NCBI RefSeq assembly: GCF_051014685.1
Contig: NW_027478438.1
Span: 682,001 to 746,000, forward strand
Length of the DNA: 64,000 nucleotides
DNA from: Ptiloglossa arizonensis
Lineage: Eukaryota > Arthropoda > Insecta > Hymenoptera > Colletidae
Direction of reading: 5' to 3'
A program made the translations under genes and the position numbers. Position 1 is the stretch's first letter, and every line of letters begins with the position of its first letter. Positions 49,194-62,075 of this stretch are shown here, piece by piece. The notes beneath the pieces are model-generated. The model searched no databases. It saw nothing but the letters and a program-made list of their open reading frames with translations, and had not been told where the DNA came from.

Positions 49194-51612
49194 GGCCATT
49201 CCAGTTATTGGTTTCGAGTATCAGACCAGCGAATATTTTGATGGTTTCTCAAGCATTCCTTAACTTGAAACTCCCATATCTGGCGAACGGATTGACGAAC
49301 TCGAGAAATTCCTGTTGCATCTGAAAGCAGAAACTCGCCCGATTACAACGGTGTGTGTACTTTTCCCCTATTCCATTCCAGTTGTTGGTTTCGAGTATCA
49401 GACCAGCGAAAATTTTGATGGTTTCTCAACCATTCCTTAACTTCAAACTCCCATATCTCGCGAACGGATTGACGAACACGAGAAATTCCTGTTGCATCTG
49501 AAAGTAGAAACACGCCCGATTACAATGGTGTGTGTACTTTTCCCCTAGGCCATTCCAGTTATTCGTTTCTAGCATCAGAATTGCGAAAATTTTGATGGTT
49601 TCTCAACCATTCCTTAAATTCAAACTCCCATATCTCGCGAACGCATTGACGAACTCGAGAAATTCCTGTTGTATCTGAATGTAGAAACTCGCCCGATTAC
49701 AATGGTGTGTGTACTTTTCCCCTAGGCCATTCCAGTTATTGGTTTCGAGTATCAGACCAGCGAAAATTTTGATGGTTTCTCAACCATTCCTTAACTTCAA
49801 ACTCCCATTTCTCGCGAACGGATTGACGAACTCGAGAAATTCCTGTTGCATCTGAAAGTAGAAACACGCCCGATTACAACGTTGTGTGTACTTTTCCCCT
49901 AGGCCATTCGAGTTGTTGGTTTCGATTATCAGACCAGCGAAAATTTTGATGATTTCTCAACCATTCCATAACTTCAAACTCCCATATCTCGCGAACGCAT
50001 TGACGAACTCGAGAAATTCCTGTTGTATCTGAAAGCAGAAGCTCGCCCGATTACAATGGTGTGTGTACTTTTCCCCTCGGCCATTCCAGTTATTGGTTTC
50101 GAGTATCAGACCAGCGAAAATTTTGATGGTTTCTCAACCATTCCTTAACTTCAAACTCCCATATCTCGCGAACGGATTGACGAACTCGAGAAATTCCTGT
50201 TGCATGTGAAAGTAGAAAGTCGCCCGATTTCAACGGTATGTGTATTTTTCCCCCAGGCCTTTGTAGTTATTGGTTTCGAATATCAGACTTGCGAAAACTT
50301 TGATGGTTTCTCAACCATTCCTTATATTCATACTTCCATATCTCGCGCACGGATTGACGAACTCGAGAATTTCCTATTGCATCTAAAAGCAGAAACTCGC
50401 CCGATTACAACGGTGTGTGTACTTTTCCCCTAGTCCGTTCTAGTTGTTAGTTTCAAGTATCAGACCAGCGAAAATTTTGATGGTTTCTCAAGCATTCCTT
50501 AACTTCAAACTCCCATATCTCGCGAACGGATTGACGAACTCGAGAAATTCCTGTTGTATCTGGAAGTAGAAACTCGCCCGATTACAACGGTATGTGTATT
50601 TTTCCCCTAGGCCATTGTAGTTATTGGTTTCGAGTATCAGACTTGCGAAAATTTTGATGGTTTCTCAACCATTCCTTAACTTCAAACCCCCATTTCTCGC
50701 GAACGGATTGACGAACTCGAGAAATTCCTGTTGTATCTGAAAGTAGAAACTCGCCTGATTACAATGGTGTGTGTACTTTTACCCTAGGCCATTCCAGTTA
50801 TTGGTTTCGAGTATCAGACTTGCGAAAATTTTGATGGTTTCTCAACCATTCCTTAACTTCAAACTCCCATATCTCGCGTACGGGTTGACGAACTCGAGAA
50901 ATTCCTGTTGCATGTGAAAGTAGAAACTCGCCCGATTACAACTGTATGTGTATTTTTCCCCTAGGCCATCCCAGTTATTGGTTTCGAGTATCAGACTTGC
51001 GAAAATTTTGATGGTTTCTCAACCATTCCTTAACTTCAAACTCCCACATTTCGCGAACGCATTGACCAACTCGCGAAATTCCTCTTGTATCTGAAAGTAG
51101 AAACTAGCCCGATTACAATGGTGAGTGTACTTTACCCCTAGGCCATTCCAGTTCTTGGTTTCGAGTATCAGACCAGCGAAAATTTTGATGGTTTCTCAAC
51201 CATTCCTTAACTTCAAACTCTCATATCTCGCGAACGGATTGAAGAACTCGAGAAATTCCTGTTGCATGTGAAATTAGAAACTCGCCCGATTACAACGGCG
51301 TGTGTGTCTTTCCCCTAGGCCTTTGTAGCTATTGGTTTCGAGTATCAGACTTGCGAAAATTTTGATGGTTTCTCATCCATTCCTTAACTTCAAACTCCCA
51401 TATCTCTTGTACGGGTTGACGAACTCGAGAAATTCCTGTTGCATGTGAAAGTAGAAACTCGCCCGATTACAACGGTATGTGTATTTTTGCCCTAGGCCTT
51501 TGTAGTTATTGGTTTCGAGTATCAGGCTTGCGAAAATTTTGATGGTTTCTCAACCATGCCTCAAATTCAAATTCCCATATCTCGCGAACACATTGACGAA
51601 CTCGAGAAATTC
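49135..51612 (+). repeat. 14-monomer HOR, copy I2
   Basis: Exact-register second copy (+2478) with a handful of differences, such as ctattccattccag near 49369 and gttcttgg near 51153. Together with the following ~620 bp (to 52232), it recurs 5309 bp to the right at 54444-57541, giving a superperiod of 30 monomers minus one base. Confidence 0.9.
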
Positions 51613-52586
51613 CTGTTGTATCTGAATGTAGAAACTCGCCCGATTACAATGGTGTGTGTATTTTTCCCCTAGGCCTTTCCAGTTATTGGTTTCGAGTATC
51701 AGACTTGCAAAAATTTTGATGATTTCTCAACCATTCCTTAACTTAAAACACCCATATCTCGCGAACGCATTGACGAACTCGAGAAATTCCTGTTGCATGT
51801 GAAAGTAGAATCTCGCCCGATTACAACGGTATGTGTATCTTTCCCCTAGGCATTTGTAATTATTGGATTCGAGTATCAGACTTGCGAAAATTTTGATGAT
51901 TTCTCAACCATTCCTTAAATTCAAACTCCAATATCTCGCGAACGCATTGACGAACTCGAGAATTTCCTGTTGTATCTGAAAGTAGAAACTCGCCCGATTA
52001 CAATGGTGTGTGTACCTTTCCCCTAGGCCATTCCAGTTATTGGTTTCGAGAATCATACCAGCGAAAATTTTGATGGTTTCTCAACCATTCCTTAACTTCA
52101 AACTCCCATATCTCGCGAACGGATTGACGAACTCGAGATATTCCTGTTGCATCTGAAAGTAGAAACTCGCCCGTTTACAATGGTGTGTGTACTTTTCCCC
52201 TAGGCCATTCCAGTTATTGGTTTCGAGTATCAGACTTGCGAAAATTTTGATGATTTCTCAACCATTCCTTAAATTCAAACTCCAATATCTCGCGAACGCA
52301 TTGACGAACTCGAGAATTTCCTGTTGTATCTGAAAGTAGAAACTCGCCCGATTACATTGGTGTGTGTACCTTTCCCCTAGGCCATTCCAGTTATTGGTTT
52401 CGAGAATCATACCAGCGAAAATTTTGATGGTTTCTCAACCATTCCTTAACTTCAAACTCCCATATCTCGCGAACGGATTGACGAACTCGAGATATTCCTG
52501 TTGCATCTGAAAGTAGAAACTCGCCCGTTTACAATGGTGTGTGTACTTTCCCCTAGGCCATTCCAGTTATTGGTTTCGAGTATCAG
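51613..52586 (+). repeat. Extension of I2 with a 2-monomer duplication
   Basis: After I2, the array continues with cctttccag, aaaacaccc, catttgtaattattgg and aactccaatatc monomers. The pair at about 51880-52233 is duplicated at 52234-52586 (offset 354, two monomers), sharing aactccaatatc, gtacctttcccc and gagaatcataccagcg. The second pair ends with a one-base-short monomer (52380-52555). Confidence 0.85.
52380..52555 (+). repeat. 176-bp monomer, gtactttcccc deletion
   Basis: One T is missing from the gtacttttcccc segment. The same deletion in the same monomer context (gagaatcataccagcg, cgtttacaatgg) recurs at 58043-58218, 32 monomers away, so it was copied along with its neighbourhood. Confidence 0.9.
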
Positions 52587-54443
52587 ACCAGCGAAAATTT
52601 TGATGATTTCTCAACCATTCCATAACTTCAAACTCCCATATCTCGCGAACGCATTGACGAACTCGAGAAATTCCTGTTGTATCTGAAAGCAGAAGCTCGC
52701 CCGATTACAATGGTGTGTGTACTTTTCCCCTCGGCCATTCCAGTTATTGGTTTCGAGTATCAGACCAGCGAAAATTTTGATGGTTTCTCAACCATTCCTT
52801 AACTTCAAACTCCCATATCTCGCGAACGGATTGACGAACTCGAGAAATTCCTGTTGCATGTGAAAGTAGAAAGTCGCCCGATTTCAACGGTATGTGTATT
52901 TTTCCCCCAGGCCTTTGTAGTTATTGGTTTCGAATATCAGACTTGCGAAAACTTTGATGGTTTCTCAACCATTCCTTATATTCATACTTCCATATCTCGC
53001 GCACGGATTGACGAACTCGAGAATTTCCTATTGCATCTAAAAGCAGAAACTCGCCCGATTACAACGGTGTGTGTACTTTTCCCCTAGTCCGTTCTAGTTG
53101 TTAGTTTCAAGTATCAGACCAGCGAAAATTTTGATGGTTTCTCAAGCATTCCTTAACTTCAAACTCCCATATCTCGCGAACGGATTGACGAACTCGAGAA
53201 ATTCCTGTTGTATCTGGAAGTAGAAACTCGCCCGATTACAACGGTATGTGTATTTTTCCCCTAGGCCATTGTAGTTATTGGTTTCGAGTATCAGACTTGC
53301 GAAAATTTTGATGGTTTCTCAACCATTCCTTAACTTCAAACTCCCATATCTCGCGTACGGGTTGACGAACTCGAGAAATTCCTGTTGCATGTGAAAGTAG
53401 AAACTCGCCCGATTACAACTGTATGTGTATTTTTCCCCTAGGCCATCCCAGTTATTGGTTTCGAGTATCAGACTTGCGAAAATTTTGATGGTTTCTCAAC
53501 CATACCTTAACTTCAAACTCCCACATTTCGCGAACGCATTGACCAACTCGCGAAATTCCTCTTGTATCTGAAAGTAGAAACTAGCCCGATTACAATGGTG
53601 AGTGTACTTTACCCCTAGGCCATTCCAGTTATTGGTTTCGAGTATCAGACCAGCGAAAATTTTGATGGTTTCTCAACCATTCCTTAACTTCAAACTCTCA
53701 TATCTCGCGAACGGATTGAAGAACTCGAGAAATTCCTGTTGCATGTGAAATTAGAAACTCGCCCGATTACAACGGCGTGTGTATCTTTCCCCTAGGCCTT
53801 TGTAGCTATTGGTTTCGAGTATCAGACTTGCGAAAATTTTGATGGTTTCTCATCCATTCCTTAACTTCAAACTCCCATATCTCTTGTACGGGTTGACGAA
53901 CTCGAGAAATTCCTGTTGCATGTGAAAGTAGAAACTCGCCCGATTACAACGGTATGTGTATTTTTGCCCTAGGCCTTTGTAGTTATTGGTTTCGAGTATC
54001 AGGCTTGCGAAAATTTTGATGGTTTCTCAACCATGCCTCAAATTCAAATTCCCATATCTCGCGAACACATTGACGAACTCGAGAAATTCCTGTTGTATCT
54101 GAATGTAGAAACTCGCCCGATTACAATGGTGTGTGTATTTTTCCCCTAGGCCGTTCCAGTTATTGGTTTCGAGTATCAGACTTGCAAAAATTTTGATGAT
54201 TTCTCAACCATTCCTTGACCTAAAACTCCCATATCTCGCGAACGGATTGACGAACTCGAGAAATTACTGTTGCATCTGAAAGAAGAAACCCGCCCGATTA
54301 CAATGGTATGTGTCTTTTTCCCCTAGACATTTGTAGTTATTGGTTTCGAGTATCAGACTTGCGAAAATTTTGATGGTTTCTCAACCATTCCTTAACTTCA
54401 AACTCCCATATCTCGCGAACGGATTGCCGAACTCGAGAATTTC
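52585..54443 (+). repeat. 15-monomer-spaced HOR copy I3 (one monomer lost)
   Basis: Follows I2 from about 49931 at +2654 (15 monomers minus one base), then at +2477 (14 minus one) from about 53354. The cccatttctcg monomer present at about 50640-50815 is missing here. It then passes into the ccttgacctaaaac and gccgaactcgag monomers that begin the next copy. Confidence 0.82.
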
Positions 54444-57400
54444 CTCTTGCATCAGAAAGCAGAAGCTCGCCCGATTACAGTCGTGTGTATACTTTTCCCC
54501 TAGGCCATTCCAGTTATTGGTTTCGAGTATCAGACCAGCGAATATTTTGATGGTTTCTCAAGCATTCCTTAACTTGAAACTCCCATATCTGGCGAACGGA
54601 TTGACGAACTCGAGAAATTCCTGTTGCATCTGAAAGCAGAAACTCGCCCGATTACAACGGTGTGTGTACTTTTCCCCTAGGCCATTCCAGTTGTTGGTTT
54701 CGAGTATCAGACCAGCGAAAATTTTGATGGTTTCTCAACCATTCCTTAACTTCAAAGTCCCATATCTCGCGAACGGATTGACGAACACGAGAAATTCCTG
54801 TTGCATCTGAAAGTAGAAACACGCCCGATTACAATGGTGTGTGTACTTTTCCCCTAGGCCATTCCAGTTATTCGTTTCTAGCATCAGAATTGCGAAAATT
54901 TTGATGGTTTCTCAACCATTCCTTAAATTCAAACTCCCATATCTCGCGAACGCATTGACGAACTCGAGAAATTCCTGTTGTATCTGAATGTAGAAACTCG
55001 CCCGATTACAATGGTGTGTGTACTTTTCCCCTAGGCCATTCCAGTTATTGGTTTCGAGTATCAGACCAGCGAAAATTTTGATGGTTTCTCAACCATTCCT
55101 TAACTTCAAACTCCCATTTCTCGCGAACGGATTGACGAACTCGAGAAATTCCTGTTGCATCTGAAAGTAGAAACACGCCCGATTACAACGTTGTGTGTAC
55201 TTTTCCCCTAGGCCATTCGAGTTGTTGGTTTCGATTATCAGACCAGCGAAAATTTTGATGATTTCTCAACCATTCCATAACTTCAAACTCCCATATCTCG
55301 CGAACGCATTGACGAACTCGAGAAATTCCTGTTGTATCTGAAAGCAGAAGCTCGCCCGATTACAATGGTGTGTGTACTTTTCCCCTCGGCCATTCCAGTT
55401 ATTGGTTTCGAGTATCAGACCAGCGAAAATTTTGATGGTTTCTCAACCATTCCTTAACTTCAAACTCCCATATCTCGCGAACGGATTGACGAACTCGAGA
55501 AATTCCTGTTGCATGTGAAAGTAGAAAGTCGCCCGATTTCAACGGTATGTGTATTTTTCCCCCAGGCCTTTGTAGTTATTGGTTTCGAATATCAGACTTG
55601 CGAAAACTTTGATGGTTTCTCAACCATTCCTTATATTCATACTTCCATATCTCGCGCACGGATTGACGAACTCGAGAATTTCCTATTGCATCTAAAAGCA
55701 GAAACTCGCCCGATTACAACGGTGTGTGTACTTTTCCCCTAGTCCGTTCTAGTTGTTAGTTTCAAGTATCAGACCAGCGAAAATTTTGATGGTTTCTCAA
55801 GCATTCCTTAACTTCAAACTCCCATATCTCGCGAACCGATTGACGAACTCGAGAAATTCCTGTTGTATCTGGAAGTAGAAACTCGCCCGATTACAACGGT
55901 ATGTGTATTTTTCCCCTAGGCCATTGTAGTTATTGGTTTCGAGTATCAGACTTGCGAAAATTTTGATGGTTTCTCAACCATTCCTTAACTTCAAACCCCC
56001 ATTTCTCGCGAACGGATTGACGAACTCGAGAAATTCCTGTTGTATCTGAAAGTAGAAACTCGCCTGATTACAATGGTGTGTGTACTTTTACCCTAGGCCA
56101 TTCCAGTTATTGGTTTCGAGTATCAGACTTGCGAAAATTTTGATGGTTTCTCAACCATTCCTTAACTTCAAACTCCCATATCTCGCGTACGGGTTGACGA
56201 ACTCGAGAAATTCCTGTTGCATGTGAAAGTAGAAACTCGCCCGATTACAACTGTATGTGTATTTTTCCCCTAGGCCATCCCAGTTATTGGTTTCGAGTAT
56301 CAGACTTGCGAAAATTTTGATGGTTTCTCAACCATTCCTTAACTTCAAACTCCCACATTTCGCGAACGCATTGACCAACTCGCGAAATTCCTCTTGTATC
56401 TGAAAGTAGAAACTAGCCCGATTACAATGGTGAGTGTACTTTACCCCTAGGCCATTCCAGTTATTGGTTTCGAGTATCAGACCAGCGAAAATTTTGATGG
56501 TTTCTCAACCATTCCTTAACTTCAAACTCTCATATCTCGCGAACGGATTGAAGAACTCGAGAAATTCCTGTTGCATGTGAAATTAGAAACTCGCCCGATT
56601 ACAACGGCGTGTGTATCTTTCCCCTAGGCCTTTGTAGCTATTGGTTTCGAGTATCAGACTTGCGAAAATTTTGATGGTTTCTCATCCATTCCTTAACTTC
56701 AAACTCCCATATCTCTTGTACGGGTTGACGAACTCGAGAAATTCCTGTTGCATGTGAAAGTAGAAACTCGCCCGATTACAACGGTATGTGTATTTTTGCC
56801 CTAGGCCTTTGTAGTTATTGGTTTCGAGTATCAGGCTTGCGAAAATTTTGATGGTTTCTCAACCATGCCTCAAATTCAAATTCCCATATCTCGCGAACAC
56901 ATTGACGAACTCGAGAAATTCCTGTTGTATCTGAATGTAGAAACTCGCCCGATTACAATGGTGTGTGTATTTTTCCCCTAGGCCTTTCCAGTTATTGGTT
57001 TCGAGTATCAGACTTGCAAAAATTTTGATGATTTCTCAACCATTCCTTAACTTAAAACACCCATATCTCGCGAACGCATTGACGAACTCGAGAAATTCCT
57101 GTTGCATGTGAAAGTAGAATCTCGCCCGATTACAACGGTATGTGTATCTTTCCCCTAGGCATTTGTAATTATTGGATTCGAGTATCAGACTTGCGAAAAT
57201 TTTGATGATTTCTCAACCATTCCTTAAATTCAAACTCCAATATCTCGCGAACGCATTGACGAACTCGAGAATTTCCTGTTGTATCTGAAAGTAGAAACTC
57301 GCCCGATTACAATGGTGTGTGTACCTTTCCCCTAGGCCATTCCAGTTATTGGTTTCGAGAATCATACCAGCGAAAATTTTGATGGTTTCTCAACCATTCC

Positions 57401-57541
57401 TTAACTTCAAACTCCCATATCTCGCGAACGGATTGACGAACTCGAGATATTCCTGTTGCATCTGAAAGTAGAAACTCGCCCGCTTACAATGGTGTGTGTA
57501 CTTTTCCCCTAGGCCATTCCAGTTATTGGTTTCGAGTATCA
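54444..57541 (+). repeat. HOR copy I4, repeat of 49135-52232
   Basis: A 3.1-kb stretch matching I2 plus its extension at a constant offset of 5309 bp. Single substitutions include caaagtccc near 54754 and cccgcttacaatgg near 57480. The match stops near 57541, where I4 has cttgcaaaaa and the older copy has cttgcgaaaa. Confidence 0.88.
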
Positions 57542-57710
57542 GACTTGCAAAAATTTTGATGATTTCTCAACCATTCCTTAACTTAAAACTCCCATATCTC
57601 GCGAACGCATTGACGAACTCGAGAAATTCCTGTTGTATCTGAAAGCAGAAGCTCGCCCGATTACAATGGTGTGTGTACTTTTCCCCTAGGCCATTCCAGT
57701 TATTGGTTTC
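57003..57710 (+). repeat. 4-monomer duplication, copy J1
   Basis: This 708-bp unit has aaaacaccc, gtagaatctcgcccg with catttgtaatt, aactccaatatc, and gagaatcataccagcg monomers in order. It overlaps the end of I4 and is duplicated directly to the right. Confidence 0.82.
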
Positions 57711-58417
57711 GAGTATCAGACTTGCAAAAATTTTGATGATTTCTCAACCATTCCTTAACTTAAAACACCCATATCTCGCGAACGCATTGACGAACTCGAG
57801 AAATTCCTGTTGCATGTGAAAGTAGAATCTCGCCCGATTACAACGGTATGTGTATCTTTCCCCTAGGCATTTGTAATTATTGGATTCGAGTATCAGACTT
57901 GCGAAAATTTTGATGATTTCTCAACCATTCCTTAAATTCAAACTCCAATATCTCGCGAACGCATTGACGAACTCGAGAATTTCCTGTTGTATCTGAAAGT
58001 AGAAACTCGCCCGATTACATTGGTGTGTGTACCTTTCCCCTAGGCCATTCCAGTTATTGGTTTCGAGAATCATACCAGCGAAAATTTTGATGGTTTCTCA
58101 ACCATTCCTTAACTTCAAACTCCCATATCTCGCGAACGGATTGACGAACTCGAGATATTCCTGTTGCATCTGAAAGTAGAAACTCGCCCGTTTACAATGG
58201 TGTGTGTACTTTCCCCTAGGCCATTCCAGTTATTGGTTTCGAGTATCAGACTTGCAAAAATTTTGATGATTTCTCAACCATTCCTTAGCTTAAAACTCCC
58301 ATATCTCGCGAACGCATTGACGAACTCGAGAAATTCCTGTTGTATCTGAAAGCAGAAGCTCGCCCGATTACAATGGTGTGTGTACTTTTCCCCTAGGCCA
58401 TTCCAGTTATTGGTTTC
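57711..58417 (+). repeat. 4-monomer duplication, copy J2
   Basis: Second copy, one base shorter because it contains the gtactttcccc deletion (monomer 58043-58218). It shares all four marker monomers with J1; differences include gtttacaatgg for gcttacaatgg and ccttagctt near 58284. It probably recombined with the 52.2-52.6 kb pair, which carries the same deletion. Confidence 0.82.
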
Positions 58418-58954
58418 GAGTATCAGACCAGCGAAAGTTTTGATGGTTTCTCAACCATTCCTTAACTTCAAACTTCCATATCTCGCGAACGGATTGACGA
58501 ACTCGAGAAATTCCGGTTGTATCTGAAAGTAGAAACTCGCCCGATTACAACGGTGTGTGTATTTTTGCCCTAGGCCATTGTAGTTATTGGATTCGAGTAT
58601 CAGACTTGAGAAAATTTTGATGATTTCTCAACCATGCCTTAAATTCAAACTCCCATATCTCGCGAACGCATTGACGAACTCGAGAAATTCCTGTTGTATC
58701 TGAATGTAGAAACTCGCCCGATTACAATGGTGTGTGTACTTTGCCCCTAGGCCATTCCAGTTATTGGTTTCGAGTATCAGACTTGCGAAAATTTTGATGG
58801 TTTCTCAACCATTCCTTAACTTCAAACTCCCATATCTCGCGTACGGGTTGACGAACTCGAGAAATTCCTGTTGCATGTGAAAGTAGAAACTCGCCCGATT
58901 GCAACGGTATGTGTATTTTTGCCCTAGTCCTTTGTAGTTATTGGTTTCGAGTAT
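58418..58954 (+). repeat. Satellite monomers between J2 and family L
   Basis: About three monomers with aaagttttgatgg, cttgagaaaa near 58605, catgccttaaattc and cgtacgggttgac. The cttgagaaaa and catgcc pair returns near 60730-60765. There is no other content. Confidence 0.75.
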
Positions 58955-59662
58955 CAGGCTTGCGAAAATTTTGATGGTTTCTCAACCATTCCTTAACTTC
59001 AAACTCCCCTTTCTCGCGATCGGATTGACGAACTCGATTAGTTCCTGTAGCATCTGAAAGTAGAAACTCGCCCGATTACAATGGTGTGTGTACTTTTCCC
59101 CTAGGCCATTCCAGTTATTGGTTTCGAGTATCAGACTTGCGAAAATTTTGATGGTTTCTCAACCATTCCTTAACTTCACACTCCCATATCTCGCGAACGG
59201 ATTGCCGAACTCGAGAATTTCCTATTGCATCAGAAAGCAGAAGCTCGGCCGATTACAATGCTGTGTGTACTTTTCCCCTAGGCGACTCTAGTTGTTGATA
59301 TCGAATATCAGACTTACGAAAATTTTGATGGTTTCTGAACCATTCCTTAACTTCGAACTCTCATATCTCGCGAACGGATTGACGAACTCGAGAAATTCCT
59401 GTTGCATGTGAAAGTAGAAACTCGCCCGATTACAATGGTGTATGTACTTTTCCCCTAGGCCTTTGTAGCTATTGGTTTCGAGTATCAGACTTGCGAAAAT
59501 TTTGATGGTTTCTCAACCATTCCTTAACTTCAAACTCCCATATCTCGCGTACGGGTTGACGAACTCGAGAAATTCCTGTTGCATGTGAAAGTAGAAACTC
59601 GCCCGATTACAACGGTATGTGTATTTTTGCCCTAGGCCTGTGTAGTTATTGGTTTCGAGTAT
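58955..59662 (+). repeat. 4-monomer repeat, copy L1
   Basis: Starts at caggcttgcg. Unique markers are aaactcccctttctcg with gcgatcgg and gattagttcctgtagc in the first monomer, then gattgccgaactcgag with cctattgcatcag, then gcgactctagttgttgatatcg. The block recurs at 60902 (11 monomers away) and 61610; its first monomer alone also recurs at 59663. Confidence 0.85.
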
Positions 59663-60901
59663 CAGGCTTGCGAAAATTTTGATGGTTTCTCAACCATTCC
59701 TTAACTTCAAACTCCCCTTTCTCGCGATCGGATTGACGAACTCGATTAGTTCCTGTAGCATCTGAAAGTAGAAACTCGCCCGATTACAAAGGTGTGTGTA
59801 CTTTTCCCCTAGGCCATTCCAGTTATTGGTTTCGAGTATCAGACTTGCGAAAATTTTGATGATTTCTCAACCATTCCATAAATTCAAACTCCAATATTTC
59901 GCGAACGCATTGACGAACTCGAGAATTTCCTGTTGTATCTGAAAGTAGAAACTCGCCCGATTACAATGGTGTGTGTACTTTTCCCCTAGGCCATTCCAGT
60001 TATTGGTTTCGAGAATCAGACCAGCGAAAATTTTGATGGTTTCTCAACCATTCCTTAACTTCAAACTCCCATATCTCGCGAACGGATTGACGAACTCGAG
60101 AAATTCCTGTTGCATCTGAAAGTAGAAACTCGCCCGTTTACAATGGTGTGTGTACTTTTCCACTAGTCCATTCCAGTTATTGGTTTCGAGTATCAGACTT
60201 GCAAAAATTTTGATGATTTCTCAACCATTCCTTAACTTAAAACACCCATATCTCGCGAACGCATTGACGAACTCGAGAAATTCCTGTTGCATGTGAAAGT
60301 AGAATCTCGCCCGATTACAACGGTATGTGTATCTTTCCCCTAGGCATTTGTACTTATTGGATTCGAGTATCAGACTTGCGAGAATTTTGATGATTTCTCA
60401 ACCATTCCTTAAATTCAAACTCCAATATCTCGCGAACGCATTGACGAACTCGAGAATTTCCTGTTGTATCTGAAAGTAGAAACTCGCCCGATTACAATGG
60501 TGTGTGTACTTTTCCCCTAGGCCATTCCAGTTATTGGTTTCGAGAATCATACCAGCAAAAATTTTGATGGTTTCTCAACCATTCCTTAACTTCAAACTCC
60601 CATATCTCGCGAACGGATTAACGAACTCGAGATATTCCTGTTGCATCTGAAAGTAGAAACTCGCCCGTTTACAATGGTGTGTGCACTTTTCCCCTAGGCC
60701 ATTCCAGTTATTGGTTTCGAGTATCAGACTTGAGAAAATTTTGATGATTTCTCAACCATGCCTTAAATTCAAACTCCCATATCTCGCGAACGCATTGACG
60801 AACTCGAGAAATTCCTGTTGTATCTGAATGTAGAAACTCGCCCGATTACAACGGTATGTGTATTTTTGCCCTAGGCCTTTGTAGTTATTGGTTTCGAGTA
60901 T
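59663..60901 (+). repeat. 7-monomer segment between L copies
   Basis: It begins with the cccctttctcg/gattagttcc monomer, then switches to about five monomers of the J/K type (aactccaatat, gagaatcag, aaaacaccc, gtagaatctcgcccg, gagaatcatacc) and ends with the cttgagaaaa monomer. It looks like a segment of the 52-58 kb block placed between L units. Confidence 0.75.
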
Positions 60902-61609
60902 CAGGCTTGCGAAAATTTTGATGGTTTCTCAACCATTCCTTAACTTCAAACTCCCCTTTCTCGCGATCGGATTGACGAACTCGATTAGTTCCTGTAGCAT
61001 CTGAAAGTAGAAACTCGCCCGATTACAATGGTGTGTGTACTTTTCCCCTAGGCCATTCCAGTTATTGGTTTCGAGTATCAGACTTGCGAAAATTTTGATG
61101 GTTTCTCAACCATTCCTTAACTTCACACTCCCATATCTCGCGAACGGATTGCCGAACTCGAGAATTTCCTATTGCATCAGAAAGCAGAAGCTCGCCCGAT
61201 TACAATGCTGTGTGTACTTTTCCCCTAGGCGACTCTAGTTGTTGATATCGAATATCAGACTTACGAAAATTTTGATGGTTTCTGAACCATTCCTTAACTT
61301 CAAACTCTCATATCTCGCGAGCGGATTGACGAACTCGAGAAATTCCTGTTGCATGTGAAAGTAGAAACTCGCCCGATTACAATGGTGTATGTATTTTTCC
61401 CCTAGGCCTTTGTAGCTATTGGTTTCGAGTATCAGACTTGCGAAAATTTTGATGGTTTCTCAACCATTCCTTAACTTCAAACTCCCATATCTCGCGTACG
61501 GTTTGACGAACTCGAGAAATTCCTGTTGCATGTGAAAGTAGAAACTCGCCCGATTACAACGGTATGTGTATTTTTGCCCTAGGCCTGTGTAGTTATTGGT
61601 TTCGAGTAT
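60902..61609 (+). repeat. 4-monomer repeat, copy L2
   Basis: Near-identical to L1 at +1947 (11 monomers) and followed directly by L3 at +708. Differences from L1 include ctcgcccg for ctcggccg near 61193 and gcgagcgg near 61320. Confidence 0.85.
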
Positions 61610-62075
61610 CAGGCTTGCGAAAATTTTGATGGTTTCTCAACCATTCCTTAACTTCAAACTCCCCTTTCTCGCGATCGGATTGACGAACTCGATTAGTTCC
61701 TGTAGCATCTGAAAGTAGAAACTCGCCCGATTACAATGGTGTGTGTACTTTTCCCCTAGGCCATTCCAGTTATTGGTTTCGAGTATCAGACTTGCGAAAA
61801 TTTTGATGGTTTCTCAACCATTCCTTAACTTCACACTCCCATACCTCGCGAACGGATTGCCGAACTCGAGAATTTCCTATTGCATCAGAAAGCAGAAGCT
61901 CGCCCGATTACAATGCTGTGTGTACTTTTCCCCTAGGCGACTCTAGTTGTTGATATCGAATATCAGACTTACGAAAATTTTGATGGTTTCTGAACCATTC
62001 CTTAACTTCAAACTCTCATATCTCGCGAACGGATTGACGAACTCGAGAAATTCCTGTTGCATCTGAAAGTAGAAA
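61610..62075 (+). repeat. 4-monomer repeat, partial copy L3
   Basis: Follows L2 for about 2.6 monomers and then leaves the register where gcatctgaaagtag replaces gcatgtgaaagtag, near 62061. A private ccatacctcg change lies near 61842. Confidence 0.8.
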
